The position numbers were made by a program, and so were the translations under genes. Source: Flammula alnicola (lineage: Eukaryota > Basidiomycota > Agaricomycetes > Agaricales > Strophariaceae). From it: a DNA stretch of 64,000 nucleotides. The stretch is from the NCBI GenBank assembly GCA_015499995.1, contig JADNRV010000002.1, forward strand, positions 1 to 64,000. The letters run 5' to 3'. The notes beneath the pieces were generated by a model. The model saw only the letters and a program-made list of their open reading frames with translations, did not search any database and was not told where the DNA came from. Below are positions 24,103 to 35,294 of the stretch, piece by piece (the first letter of the stretch is position 1; the number at the start of each line of letters is the position of its first letter).

Positions 24103-24387
24103 GTGTTTCTCGATATCCTCTCACACTTTCTATCTCAATTGATTCTTCTCTTCACAGCTAGCTCTACTGATGTTGAACGTGCATTTTCTCGGGGTGGGTT
24201 GACTGGTTCTAAGCTCCATCATTCACTTTCAGACGATTCAACACGGGCATCGGCCGTGGTGGGCTCGTGGACTGGACTGGAGGGGGCTATTCCCCATGAG
24301 AAGATTATAGAGCTATTCATAGATAAGTCAGCGCGGCACAAGAAGAAGCAGAGAGTCAATGAATCCGATGTAACTCAAGGTAATTAG
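24103..24387 (+). pseudogene. hAT transposase C-terminal dimerisation fragment
   Basis: About 95 residues with ASSTDVERAFSRGGL followed by DKSARHKKKQR, a pattern close to the dimerisation segment of fungal hAT transposases. No catalytic part is upstream. Downstream to about 24650 are repeats of ACTTGCGGGTAC/GTAAGTACTT type, like hAT subterminal repeats. This is a decayed element distinct from elements A and B. Confidence 0.7.
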
Positions 24388-24780
24388 TCGGTCATTGCTG
24401 CATAAATATGAATGATATCCGATGTTTTATGACCTTTTTCTCCTTCATACTCCCAAGTATACCTGTAAGTACTTGCGATGACCCGCAGTCTGGTGGTATA
24501 TAAGTACTTACCACTACTTGTGGGTTTTTACCTGTGGATCCAGGTCATCCATGAGAACAAACCCATACAGATCCAAGTATAGATTTGGGGTACTTAATTA
24601 CTTGCGGGTACAGATCCAGGTGATCCGTGAGTAGACTCGTGTCCAGCCTTAGAGCCTCAAAAACCTCAGATAACAAAAAGATTAAATAGAAAACATTGAA
24701 CTGTGATACTACTAGTCATAAGGTATGCAACAAAGAACATAAAATACAAGAGTAAAAAGAGGATGAGCGAACAAGGAGGG
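24388..24780. repeat. Subterminal repeat-like stretch of a decayed hAT
   Basis: Multiple imperfect copies, in both orientations, of AAGTACTTAC/ACTTGCGGGT and of ATCCAGGTCATCC/ATCCAGGTGATCC between 24460 and 24640. No coding signal. Confidence 0.5.
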
Positions 24781-24879
24781 CGCATATTGACGTGAGTAAT
24801 GCACATCGTCGCCTCACCTGCTGCTCATCCTCATTCTCCCCGTCATCCTATTGCCGCTGCCGCTGCTTCTGTCTCATCA

Positions 24880-25590
24880 TCGCTGTATCTGAGCAGCAGC
24901 AGTTGTGCTGCTGCTGCTGCCAGCTCGCCGTCATTGGCGTACTCCTCCCAGCTTGTCGTCGTCGCCGTATACGAGCACCAGCTGCTGGGGTAAACAGCAG
25001 GGGCGGTCGTGCTGCTGCAGCTCCGCCCTCATCATCATCCTCGTCGGATCTGTATATCAGGAGCAGCAGCAGCAGTCGTGCCGCCGCTGCTCCGCTCTCG
25101 TCGTCGTCACTGGTTCTGTATACAAGCAGCAGCAGCGATCATGCTGCTGCCGGTCCGCCCTCCTCGTTGTCGTAGTTGGATCCGTATACCAGCAGTAGCA
25201 GTGGTCATCCTGCTGCTGCTGCTCCCACCTCATCAACATCGCCATATCCACATAGCAGCAGCAGCAGCGGCCGTCCTGCTGCTGCTGCTCTGCCATCATT
25301 GTCGTTGTCGCTGTGTCCGACCAGCAGCGGTCGTGGTATCTCTTCACGTCGTTATCCACGTATGATATGGTGTGGTTCACGAGCTAGGAGACGTCAGGGC
25401 TTGGGAGGCAAGAGGAGGTTGGGTGACATGGAAGAGAGGACGGAGGGTGGAGATCGCTTGGGCGGTGGAGTGGGAGCCTCCAGGGCGGGGTACGTCTCGA
25501 AGGTCGAAAGCGAGGGGTGTGTTGCGTATGAGCAGCAGCAGCGGTCGTGCTGCTGCTGCTCTTTCCACCTCGCCGCCATCACTTGAGATG
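24880..25590 (+). repeat. CAG/CTG hairpin minisatellite array 1
   Basis: About eight imperfect units of roughly 55-75 bp. Each holds a quasi-palindrome AGCAGCAGCAGC-GGTCGT-GCTGCTGCTGCT followed by a spacer resembling CCACCTCGTCGTCGCCGTAT. Units are seen near 24893, 25010, 25063, 25122, 25190, 25246 and 25320, and an isolated perfect one at about 25529. Because triplets dominate, several frames stay open and give Ser/Ala/Arg-rich translations; these are a consequence of the repeat and not good evidence for a protein. Confidence 0.8.
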
Positions 25591-25990
25591 ATGGTGATAA
25601 GAAAGCACCGGAAATTGAGCGGTCCGGGATTTCAAGGTCCACTTGAACCACGATCAACATCGTGTGACGCCCAATGCCTTCGACCCTCCTCTTCGCTCGC
25701 TGAACAATCCGGCCACGCCAAGCCTCTCCTTCTCCTCCCACTGCCACTACATAGGTGTCCAAGCAAACCAGCAGGGGGTGAAGGGAGAGAAGACGCGAGG
25801 GGAGACCCTGGTAGAGGGAGACCCACCCGGTGCGCAACGAATCGAGTCGTATGACTCGATTCGTTTTCTGTTCTTCCTCTCTCCATCCCTTCACTTATCC
25901 AATTCACAGGCAATATGACGAGATGACGATGACCATCAAATGGTCGTCGTCGCTGTCTTTATTCTGTTGTCTGCGCGGACACAATGATAC
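25350..25990. other. Spacer between the two hairpin arrays
   Basis: Mostly unique sequence, interrupted by the last array-1 unit at about 25529. It contains a perfect 11-bp inverted repeat CGAATCGAGTC (25838-25848) / GACTCGATTCG (25853-25863) with loop GTAT. Open frames on both strands are not family-like. Confidence 0.5.
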
Positions 25991-25994
25991 GGTG

Positions 25995-26720
25995 ATGGCG
26001 ACTCAGTGGAAGCAGCAGCAGCAGCATGACCGCTGCTGCTGCTCGTATATGCATATGACTACGACTGCAATGGGGAACAGCAGCAGCAGCACGACCGCTG
26101 CTGCTGCTGGTATGCAGACCTGACGACGACAATGAGGGTGGAGCAGCGTCAGCATGACCGCTCCTGCTGGTCGGATACGGCGACAATAACAGGGGAACAC
26201 GGGCAGCAGCACGACTGCTGCTGCTGCTCCTATATAGATACGGTGACCGACGAAGAGATGGGAGCAGCAGCAGCAGGGCGACCGCTGCTGCTGCTTGTAC
26301 ATGACAACGACGAAGTGGACAGCAGCAGCAGCATGACGGCGGCTGCTGCAGCCCATATACGGCGACAGCGACAAGGCGGGAGCAGCAGCAGCAGCAGCTC
26401 TCACTGCTGCTGCTCGTCCTCGTTGTCACCGTATAGCAGCAGCAGCACGACAGCAGCCGCTGCTCATATATGGCGATGGCGACGAGGCGGAAGCAGCAGC
26501 AGCAGCGCCCACTGCTGCTGGTCGGATACGGTGGCGACAAGGGGTAGCAGCAGCACGACCGCTGCTGCTGCTCGGATACACCGACGACGTCCAGTTGGGA
26601 GCAGCAGCAGCAGCACGATGGCGACGAGGTGGGAGGAGCAACAGCACAACGGCTGCTGCTCAAATAAGGCGACGGTGGCAAGGTGGGGGCAGTGGCAGCA
26701 CAACGAGATGGAAGCAACGG
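25995..26720 (-). repeat. CAG/CTG hairpin minisatellite array 2, inverted relative to array 1
   Basis: About twelve units with the same quasi-palindrome and the same spacer as array 1, but reading on the minus strand (unit starts near 26005, 26080, 26140, 26201, 26270, 26320, 26380, 26436, 26491, 26542, 26598, 26633; spacing 35-75 bp). The outer end decays into CAACGG/CAGCAA-type degenerate repeats. Long minus-strand frames here are Ser/Ala/Cys-rich translations of the repeat. Confidence 0.8.
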
Positions 26721-27423
26721 CAGCAACACAGGCCCTCCTGCTGTTGCCCTGTTATGGCAGCGACAACGAGGGGGGAACGCCGGCGGCAGCGACATGATGA
26801 CAAGGAGAGGATGAGGCTGAGATTTTCGAGATGGCCTGGGCCACCTGGTCCTCGTTTTGCCATGCGAAGCAATGGCCCTCATCCCTCCAAGTTAGATGGT
26901 ACATACCGTATACTTAGTGGGCTGTCAGAGAATGTGAAGCGAGAATGATGGCACAGAAGAGAGAGGTGGCCGAGAAAAGATACAAGGAAACGCTCAGAGC
27001 GACGCGCGGTTCATCAGTACCAGGGGGGTAAGGCAGGCCGGAGGCTCCAGATGCCAGAATTTCAAGAATCAAGAACCTTGAAATTGTCAGTGACACTGAC
27101 AGTTGTGGACACCAGAAAGAGGTCACGTGATCGACGAACCGCGCGACGCGCACGCTAAAATACTTTAAATAGTATTCAAAGTTATAACACGGAGTCCGGA
27201 CTCGAACCTATACCGAAAAAAGACGTCATACAGATGGTATCCGTGCGGCGTGGACTCATATACTTACACCACATATGGCACAGCATTATCTCCCCAATCT
27301 GCCCCAGATCTTTGTCATATCTGAAAAGCCGAGCCTCACAGTCTAAGATGATGAACTTAGGAATTCGTTATTTACACACTCAGGCAATTTATCAAAATAA
27401 CAACCACGACAACCACGGCACTT
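26721..27423. other. Gap between array 2 and the oxidoreductase
   Basis: No gene. An imperfect inverted pair GACGCGCGGTTCATC (about 27001) / GACGAACCGCGCGAC (about 27133) spans 27001-27147. The right end is 3' flank of the oxidoreductase. Confidence 0.4.
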
Positions 27424-28884
27424 CTACTCGACCTTAATCAGCAACTTTCCAGTCGTCTTTCCTCCTGGTGCAGTAAGATCGCGCTGCGCCTCCTGCACGC
27501 CCTCAGCGGTGAAAGGGAATTCCTTGAAGATTTGAATTTTAAGATCTCCCTTCTCCACCAAGTCGAAGAGCACTTTTCCGTAATGAGCTGCCTCCTCTGG
27601 CGTGTAAACATAGTTGCTCATCCTGGGTTTCATATTTCAGTAAGTCTGATGTCAATCACGACCAGAATAAAATCTTACGTTGGCCGCAGTAATTTGATGT
27701 TTTTCTCAACGAGTCTTGGGACTGAGAACGGAGCGACGGGGCCAGATGCATTCCCCACAGACACAATTGTGCCTTTACGCTTTATCAGCTTGAAGTTATT
27801 ATCAAACCTGTAACGCCCGAAGCTTGAGTGCCATGTTTTGACGCAGATACACAAATCGCGACATACGTATCCTTGCCAACGCCATCGAAAACTGCGTCGA
27901 CACCTTCGCCATTGGTGAGCTCCAACACTCTCTGCACTGTGTCTTCCACGGGGTATAGAATAACATGATCGGCCCCATTCTTCTTTGCTAGGTCGGCTTT
28001 CGCGGGACTAGACGTCGTTCCGATGACCGTCGCGCCAATCCGCTTTCCTAGCTGCGCGAAGAGCAGTCCCAGGCCTCCAGCAACGGTGTGCACGAGGATG
28101 GTGTCACCCTTCTTGACCTTGTATGCCTCTTCGAAGAAGGTAACCGCTGTCAGCCCTTGGAGAAGAGCAGCAGCGGCTACCCGCGTGGAGATGGATTCTG
28201 GTACAGGATAGACAGATTTCCAGGGAACGGAAATGTATGTTGCATGCGTTCCAAGGAAGTCCTTGGCGGCATGACAAGCTCAGCTTGATGCTAAAAATAC
28301 TAATATTGAGAGGTGGACTTACGGCGGCGACTTTTCCACCCACTTTGAATCCTTGTCCCTTGAAGGTCTCGTTATTGAGTACGGCGTTGTCTGTAGGCAA
28401 AGCCACGATAGTCCCAGCTGTTTCCTTTCCCAGTATAGCCGGAAATCCTTGGTACTTGTAAAGTCCCTGCCTAGAAAACAGTCGGACGTTATTTCTCAAG
28501 CGCGATGCGCTTATCCACACTCACCGGTAGTATGTATCTATGAAGTTGACGCCGAGATAGTCAACCTAAGTGTAGATAAGATGTTACAATGAAGATATGA
28601 TTATCAGACTTCGGGCTTACCTTGATAACGATATCGCCGGGGTTGACTTTGGGGAAAGGAATAGTGGTTTTTTGGATGACTTCGAAGCCACCGATCTACA
28701 AACAGACAGTTAGCATTTGAACACAATCCAGATTTGATGTTCTGTAAGCTTGTACATGGGGGATCGTGATAGCTTCAACGGTGGGAGGAAGGGCCATAGT
28801 TCGATGAGCAGAAGTGTTCGACAATTGACGAAGGAAGTGAGAGAGACGAAAAGTAATGTTGCGGGAAGAGGAACTAAGGAACAT
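27424..28884 (-). CDS. NADPH:quinone oxidoreductase (zeta-crystallin / Zta1-like), probable mitochondrial form
   Basis: Medium-chain dehydrogenase/reductase of the quinone oxidoreductase type. The start at 28884 gives a Ser/Arg-rich, acid-free leader (MFLSSSSRNITFRLSHFLRQ), a good mitochondrial presequence; the internal MALPPTVEAI would give a cytosolic form. Exons join in frame: ...AITIPHIGGFEVIQK..., ...DIVIKVDYLGVNFIDTYYRQGLYKY..., ...GGKVAADFLGTHATYI..., ...VGKDTFDNNFKLIKR..., ...LLRPTMSNYVYTPEEA..., ending LIKVE at 27424. VHTVAGGLGLLFAQLGKRIG is the NADPH-binding stretch, and DYLGVNFIDTYYR is the family hallmark. The enzyme reduces quinones and stress-derived enones using NADPH. Catalytic zinc ligands are not expected. 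Confidence 0.88.
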
Positions 28885-29377
28885 GTATTGAGCCTAACAG
28901 ATTTGTACGGATAATCTCATACATAAAGTCATCATATCATGAGCTATTATGAGCTGATTAATCAGTCATCCATCTTGTCCATCCTTGTCCCAATGTCGCT
29001 CAAATGACACCTTTTTGAGATTCGCCATCCGGTCTCGCCATTAGTTTGGTATACGATAACTCCATCTTTACCCACGCATCACACGCACTGAGTGATATCG
29101 CTATATTCTCCCCAAGCTTATCTGCACTGTGACCAGTTGAACTATACACAAGGCTAAAATTTGACGTTGTTGGCAAGGATGTTGGTGGCATGTCGACACC
29201 GATGGCGCATATCCGGATCAAAACCAATATTTGCCGTGCTCGGATGAGCGATCCTTCCAAGTCTGTAAACACAGTTTTATGCCAATGGCGAGACGAGAAA
29301 GGCCGTCGCAATTTGAAACAAGCTTCACGATCTGTGTATCATAGGAAGATATATCGAAAGATTTAGAGTGAATTCCG
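28885..29377. other. Gap between oxidoreductase and phosphatase
   Basis: Promoter flank of the oxidoreductase and 3' flank of the phosphatase. Minus-strand frames at 29000-29499 partly overlap the phosphatase end and show no family features. Confidence 0.4.
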
Positions 29378-30700
29378 TTATGAAATATCGATGAACGAGT
29401 CGACCAAGACTTCATAAACGAGGAGGGCTTGTTCGTTCCTTTGCACCATCCCTGGTCGCTGCTCTCGCAAAGAGTCGATTTCTTGTAAGACCAGATCATC
29501 CTTCAGATCGTTTGGAAGAGATCCAAGAGGTGAGTCATGTATCACAGGTGCAATCGTTGGCTGTGATGCTGGTGCCAAAAACCCGTATTTGCGAAGCAAA
29601 GAGGAAAGTGCGATGAAGGATCCGGTGCGTCCTACACCCGCAGAGCATCCAATCATGACGGGTGGGTCAGGATCAAGCTCTGTACAAGGGTGATCTGGAG
29701 ATGAATCTCTGTGCACCGAACAGCGAGATTTATCACGGTTCGTGCGATCCACGAGACGGATGAAGGCGAGGAGACTTTCGCGATCCTCTGGTTCTGGGAC
29801 ACCATGGTCAGGCCATGCCGTGTACAGCAAGTGATTGAAGATGATTTCGTCGTCGTCGTTTGGTTGTCCATAATCATCTTCGTTGACCTTGGTATCTTTC
29901 TGGCCATTGGACAAGCGGCGAGATGGCCGATGAAGAGGAACGATCGAAACCGTGCTTTGAATGCAATGTGCGTCCTTGATGGTCTTTGCTTCGAGTAGGG
30001 TCACCTTGAGAGGAGATGCATGGCATCCTTCTTCAGGAGGAACGATGACAGTTCGACCCACTTCAGTGGGAAAGTACAAGTCTGCCTTCTTGTGCCCATT
30101 TTCGATGTGTTGCGTCAACTGAACAACGGTCCGCACTCGGCACGTCTTGTTGGCTGGAGATCCAACCGTCGGAGGATATGAGGTGTGAGGGGGTCGAATA
30201 ACCGGTTGAAGCATCACGCTCAAAAACGCATGTGCGGTGTACCTCAAAGGCGCCTGCGTCGCGATCCACCATTTATGGCCGAATCGCTCGAGAACCCAAT
30301 TCGCATTCAAATATCGACCGTGCCACTTCCCTGCGTTGTCCCCGACAGGAGCTTCGCCTCCATATTCCACGACAACGCGCGTGCGATCGTAAGGGAGGAT
30401 GTCCATGTACCGATTCATGGGTTGGTTCGTGTCATGTATGCCCGTAGCGGTTGAATAATGCTCGATGTGATGAGGTTGCAGCTCCTTTTGTCGACGGAGA
30501 AGCGAAGAGAGAGAAGATCGGGTGGTAGCAGGTATAACTTCTGATTTCGCCAGAGCTTGTACTTCGGATGCTCTGCGGGCGGTAACACGTTTTGATTCTC
30601 GTGCTGCGAGGGTGCGCAATACGTTGTTGATGTGGTTCTCGGAATTGATAGCTGTCGCAAGCCATGCAGGCAGCTTCTGTGGGTTCACAGAGGATGGCAT
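29378..30700 (-). CDS. Classical-type protein tyrosine phosphatase
   Basis: Single exon, 440 residues. Landmarks in order: MNRYMDILPYDRTRV (the NRYxDILPYD motif), LNANWV, WWIATQAPL, TAWPDHGVPEPEDR (WPD loop with general-acid Asp), and IGCSAGVGRTGSFIA near residue 350, the CX5R signature loop with catalytic Cys and phosphate-binding Arg. The His that normally precedes the Cys is Gly here. An acidic insert (NEDDYGQPNDDDE) lies before the WPD loop. It would dephosphorylate Tyr in MAPK-type targets, as fungal Ptp/Pyp enzymes do; the substrate is not deducible. Its promoter is shortened: the transposon begins 58 bp upstream of the ATG. Confidence 0.88.
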   Translation of the reverse strand: MPSSVNPQKLPAWLATAINSENHINNVLRTLAARESKRVTARRASEVQALAKSEVIPATTRSSLSSLLRRQKELQPHHIEHYSTATGIHDTNQPMNRYMDILPYDRTRVVVEYGGEAPVGDNAGKWHGRYLNANWVLERFGHKWWIATQAPLRYTAHAFLSVMLQPVIRPPHTSYPPTVGSPANKTCRVRTVVQLTQHIENGHKKADLYFPTEVGRTVIVPPEEGCHASPLKVTLLEAKTIKDAHCIQSTVSIVPLHRPSRRLSNGQKDTKVNEDDYGQPNDDDEIIFNHLLYTAWPDHGVPEPEDRESLLAFIRLVDRTNRDKSRCSVHRDSSPDHPCTELDPDPPVMIGCSAGVGRTGSFIALSSLLRKYGFLAPASQPTIAPVIHDSPLGSLPNDLKDDLVLQEIDSLREQRPGMVQRNEQALLVYEVLVDSFIDIS

Positions 30701-31512
30701 TTTCTAGGAGTAAGATATGAGATAGGCGCTAGTGGGGGTTCTGGCTGTAGCGCTGACCCTCAGTAAATCACAAAAGTCCGGCTGACTCACGTATATGTTC
30801 GTTCGGAGTCTGGTTTCTGTATTTCAGTCATGTATCGGTCAGACGGTTGCAGACTGATTTGATGGCAACATTTTTTCAAATATATGTCCCATTAACGTCT
30901 TGTAAAGGTCCGATAATAGTCGTGTTCTATGGTCAGGTTAGAGTTTGGTAAAAGTAATGAAATCGTCTCGTAGATTGTAATTGTATTCCGTAATGGCCGT
31001 ACATGTCAAAGTACCATTGATCATCGTCTGAACCTTCTCTGTCTTCTACTACAAGCTCATTGCTCTCAATTCCACATTCCTCAGTATGAACATCAGGAAA
31101 AGTGGAGAATGGTAATCCGGTCTGAGCAATGGTAGTGTTGAAAGGCTCGAAACCTACAGTGAATGTTGGACTCGAAGCCTTCAAGAATCGGAAGATGCAT
31201 CGAAATCTTCTAAGTCAAATGAAACTCCGACGCACGTGACCTTGTTGATTGTGGTTGAAGTCGACGTAGTTTGAACTTGAACTTCGTCTCTTTCAACCAC
31301 CGCCACCACGATGACAACCACGAAGGCTTGTCCTCATCACTGCGCTGCCCAATGGCAACAAAAAAGAGGTAATGAGCACCCTCGTCACAATCTCGCTGCC
31401 CCGTATGCTACCACTAACCCATTCCAACCCCATTTCGTGCAGGAAACAGAGCTTGAGGCTGTCATCTCGCCCTCGCCCCCTTATTTGAGCAGCACAGGAG
31501 CAACTACGCGGC

Positions 31513-34500
31513 TAGTGATGTGCCGGCTCGGGCTTGGCCTGAAAGCCCCAGCTCGGGCCCGGCTTTGGGCGGCTCAGGCTTCGTCAAATTACAAGCCGGG
31601 CCAAAGCCAAAAAGTACGGCTTGGCCCGGCCTGGCTTTGGCCTAAGCCGGGGCCTACATGCAGGACAAATGAAAATTGGATACACTACGTAGAGATGGTA
31701 TTTGAATGTACAAATATCACTGATACCTTTACTCATCATCATCTTCGTCAGTTTCTACATCAATAACCCAAGCCTGAGGCTGCTCTTCGTCAACCCAGGC
31801 TGGATCCCCATCATCATCGATCACCTCTAACTCGAGTTCGAGAATCGAGCAAGGCGGAGGCTCACGGAATATGAGATCATGACGAAAGAGACACTTCAAG
31901 AACTGAAGTGCCTCAACGATATCACCTTTCAGACGGTTTCGGCGCTTCTCAATAGTGATTCCAGCTGCGGAAAATGCTCGCTCGCTCGATACCGATGAGC
32001 CCATGATGGCGAGATAATCTCGAGCCAAGGATGCCCAGACCGGAAGACGAGTAGAATTTATCTTACAGTTTTATATGTCAATTAGATTATAGTTTAGAAA
32101 CAAAAAAACGGCTTACCCCCCACCACTTTATCAATGGCATACCTGTCGGTAGCTCATCTGCACCATTCAGGTACCGGTGGAACTCCTGTAACCACGGCTT
32201 CGACAAATCTCGTTCTGGATCCTCTAGTGTGCTCTTGGAGGGATCAGCGCCTTCGTCGTCGGAGCCCTCGTCGAGAAGCGCAGCAAGTTTTCCCTTGCCC
32301 TTTGCAGTCGTCTCAGGTGGAGGGCCATCTTTGCCATACATTTCTTCATAACGCTCTTTGAACTGCAACACGTAGAGAGAATATTAGCTAATCTTTGATA
32401 TAGATGAATAAATAACAATAACATACAATTTCCTCCGCAGATTCGAGGATTTTCTTCTGCAAGTCAGCGTCCCAATGTTTCACGAAATACCGCATTTTCA
32501 TATCGGGATCTAGCACTTAAGTAATGAATGAGAAAAGCAGACAGAAGTAAAAGAAAAAAAGGTAACGTACACATGGCAAACGTATATGCATGAGATGTTG
32601 CAGACTTCTCATAATATTCCTCGATCTTCTTGACAGCGGCCTGTAATGCGGTCGAAAAGGCATCATACTTTGTGCGTGTTTTACGTGTGTTCCATGCTTT
32701 GTGGAGAGATTCTAGTGCCGGGATTCCCATGTGGAGCGTCGGCGTGCCCTCATATGAAAAAGCTTGCTGCGCGGCATCAGCATGCTAAAGATATAAACTG
32801 TATAAGCTTGGGTAAACGTTGAGATCAAATCCAAACTTACCTTTAAGAGATCAACGAAGAGGCTGACCCGCTCCCATTCCACCTTCTCCAACTTTAAACC
32901 GTCGATTTTTGCACGCTTTGTAAGGTCAGGCTCTTCCCGTGCCGTGTCGTATACAAATTCACCAACAAACTTATAATATGCATGAGTAACATGACAAAAA
33001 GAATAGATATAATAAATAGACGTACTGGTTTGAGCTCGAGGGCCCGCTTTAGCATAATATATGTCGATGACCATCGTACCTTCATGTCGATCAAGAGCAT
33101 GCGCGGCAGTGTTGCAGCATTTTGTTGGTAGCGAAGGAACCTCTGTTTTCGCTTTGCTGATGACCGGGCCTATCCAAGAATTAGTTCATTAGTATTATAA
33201 CAATGAAATACTGCAGTACCTTAACAACAATAGAGCGTATTAGTCCGACTTCATCTCGGGTAAACGCGTCAACGTCAGGCTCATGCTCCATCGGTTTTTC
33301 CGGATCATAGTGCTTCGTAGTGCTGTATGTTGAGATGAGTGCCTGCGTGGCAAGATTAATGACATGCGCAAGACATCTTCAAGTGGTTTAGTTCGAGAGA
33401 TGTGCATGACAATGACTAATGAACTGACCTGATATGATTTGCGATGTAGTCCCACTTCTTCATGCCCCTTCGAGATGGCGAAACATTCAACAATGTCGCA
33501 AAATGCTTGAGCATCGTGAGGTTGTTCGCCGCATTGTCGCAGGTCACCCAGCCAACCTGAGGTAAATTTCAGAACTGAAACATTTGAATAATGACTCAAA
33601 AAAACGAACCTTGCGTTCAAATCCTAACCGCTTCACGATTTTGAACAACCCACGCCCAAGACGCACACCATCGTGTGCCGTGTTCATCTGAGTGAATCCA
33701 AACAGCGCACTTTGGGCCTCCCAGATACCAGGCGATGTCTCTTCGTTCCAATGGCCGGTCACGGCAAAGTATGCATCTTGATTTCCTGCTTGCCATGCGT
33801 CGCATGTAAGGCTGATGAGTCCTGTTTTTTGAGTCTACTGTGAGGTTAGACGTTGTCCGACTATCAATATATCTTATATCTAATGTACCTTGAGCCGTTC
33901 TCGAAGTCCCGTAAGGTTTTTCTTGAAGAGTTGAATAATATGCTTGCGTGTTGCCTTGCGATTTGGAAGAGTGACACCGTGGGTAGCTCGAGCTGCTATG
34001 TCGATCATCTTCTTGAAAGATGGGTGCTCAAATGCTTGAATTGGCTAAAATTTTAAGTCAGCAATGCGACCAGAAAGATACACAAAAAATAATACCTGAT
34101 CAGTGGAAACCAACCACTCGACAGCTGCTTCTCGGAACATGGCATCAGAGTAGGGGATGGTACGCTCCTTGGGCTGTCGTTCCTCGAGATGGGGGTCAAG
34201 CGAGGATTGCTTTTCACGGTCGGCCGCTTTCTGCGCCTCTTTTCGTGCTTTGACAACCTTCGGAAGCTTTGATTCGAAATTATTCTTCTCGCACCATTTA
34301 TCGTACAACGGCTATGCAAAATTTAAGTTTAAAAGTTGACAACAATAAATTTGACACTTACATGATGTTTCCATTCAATATGGCGACGCAGGGTGGTGAC
34401 TTCGGACACGATGAGGGATGGGAGCCCCTTTTTCCTACGAAAAAACGACTGAGAACAGGAAATAAATGGTATGATTGGCTTACCTGCAGAGCTTGCAATG

Positions 34501-35294
34501 CCGTTTTCCCTTGGAGCCATCTGCTCCTTTCTCCGGCGGCTCGAAAAACTCGTTGATATCCCTTGACTTGTCTTTCATCGTTTGCTGTGGTGCTCCATTA
34601 TCTGAACCTTCGTGGTCTGAAAGTTCAGCTTCAGATTCTACACGCGTACGTTTGCTTGAACTCGCTATATGTACAAATTAATGGTAAGTTGGATATTAAC
34701 AAGGTGAACATACCGCGTGGACCATCATCTTCCTCGTCGGAAATCGAGATAGGTGGCGACTTGCGCTTGTTGGTGTCAGTCAGTGGTTGGGCAGAGACGG
34801 AGCTGGTTGGATGGGTCGTGGGTTGGTTGAACGTTACAGAAGAAGGTGTGGGAGTCGGATTTGGCGTGGGGTGAGAAGCCGCGGCGATATGGCGGTCTCG
34901 GGCTTCCTGGTGGGATCGAAGCGCGACGTCACCGACATTATTTTTATCTAGCACCTTATCGGAGGCTGTGCGGACACGCTTAGACGCGTCCCTAGATGTC
35001 GTCGACATCACTGATTGATGATACGTTAAGCCGGAAATGATAGGCGCGTTCGCTACTTAGCTCGGGAGGCTTGCTGGTGTAGAACTTTAAATTATAGACT
35101 GTATAACTGACCAATTTATTGAAACTCAGCTCACACCTACTAAGCCGGGGCTCAGGCCGACGGCTCAGGCTTTCAAAAATGTCAGGCCGGGCCCAAAGCC
35201 GTCCTAGGCCGCAATTTTGGCCCGGCTTGGCCCGGCTTCTTTGGGCTCGGCTTGGCCCGGCTCCTGGCCTCAGGCCGGAGCCGGCACATCACTA
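31513..35294 (-). mobile_element. hAT transposon B, apparently full length, nested in copy 2
   Basis: 3.78 kb. Perfect 17-bp terminal inverted repeats TAGTGATGTGCCGGCTC, and a perfect 8-bp duplication TACGCGGC at 31505-31512 and 35295-35302. Copy 1 of the host element has the undisturbed single TACGCGGC at the same position (11484-11492 region). Subterminal ends carry GCCCGGCTT/AAGCCGGGC repeats. Sequence and ends differ from element A, so this is another hAT family. Confidence 0.92.
31729..35011 (-). CDS. hAT transposase, element B
   Basis: Start MMSTTSRDASKR at 35011, stop at 31729; about nine introns. Order: disordered N-terminus; BED-like zinc finger (RHCKLCRKKG ... LRRHIEWKHH, C2H2); PLYDKWCEKNNFESKLPK; catalytic region with LTCDAWQAGNQDAYF (first Asp), GWVTCDNAANN (second Asp), CLAHVINLA, KVRWSSTYIML (RW block); and a dimerisation domain SSVSSERAFSAAGITIEKRR. 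The acidic tail ends DEDDDE. No stop was seen inside the fitted exons, so it may be autonomous. Confidence 0.82.

Noticed and set aside
24880..26720. CRISPR-like interpretation of the spaced repeats
   Set aside because: Eukaryotic context, variable unit length, repeats are triplet-based hairpins and the spacers are themselves repetitive.
25959..26882. 307-aa minus-strand ORF rich in SSSGRAAAA
   Set aside because: Translation of the CAG/CTG minisatellite; similar Ser/Ala/Cys-rich frames are open on both strands, so it is not evidence for a protein.
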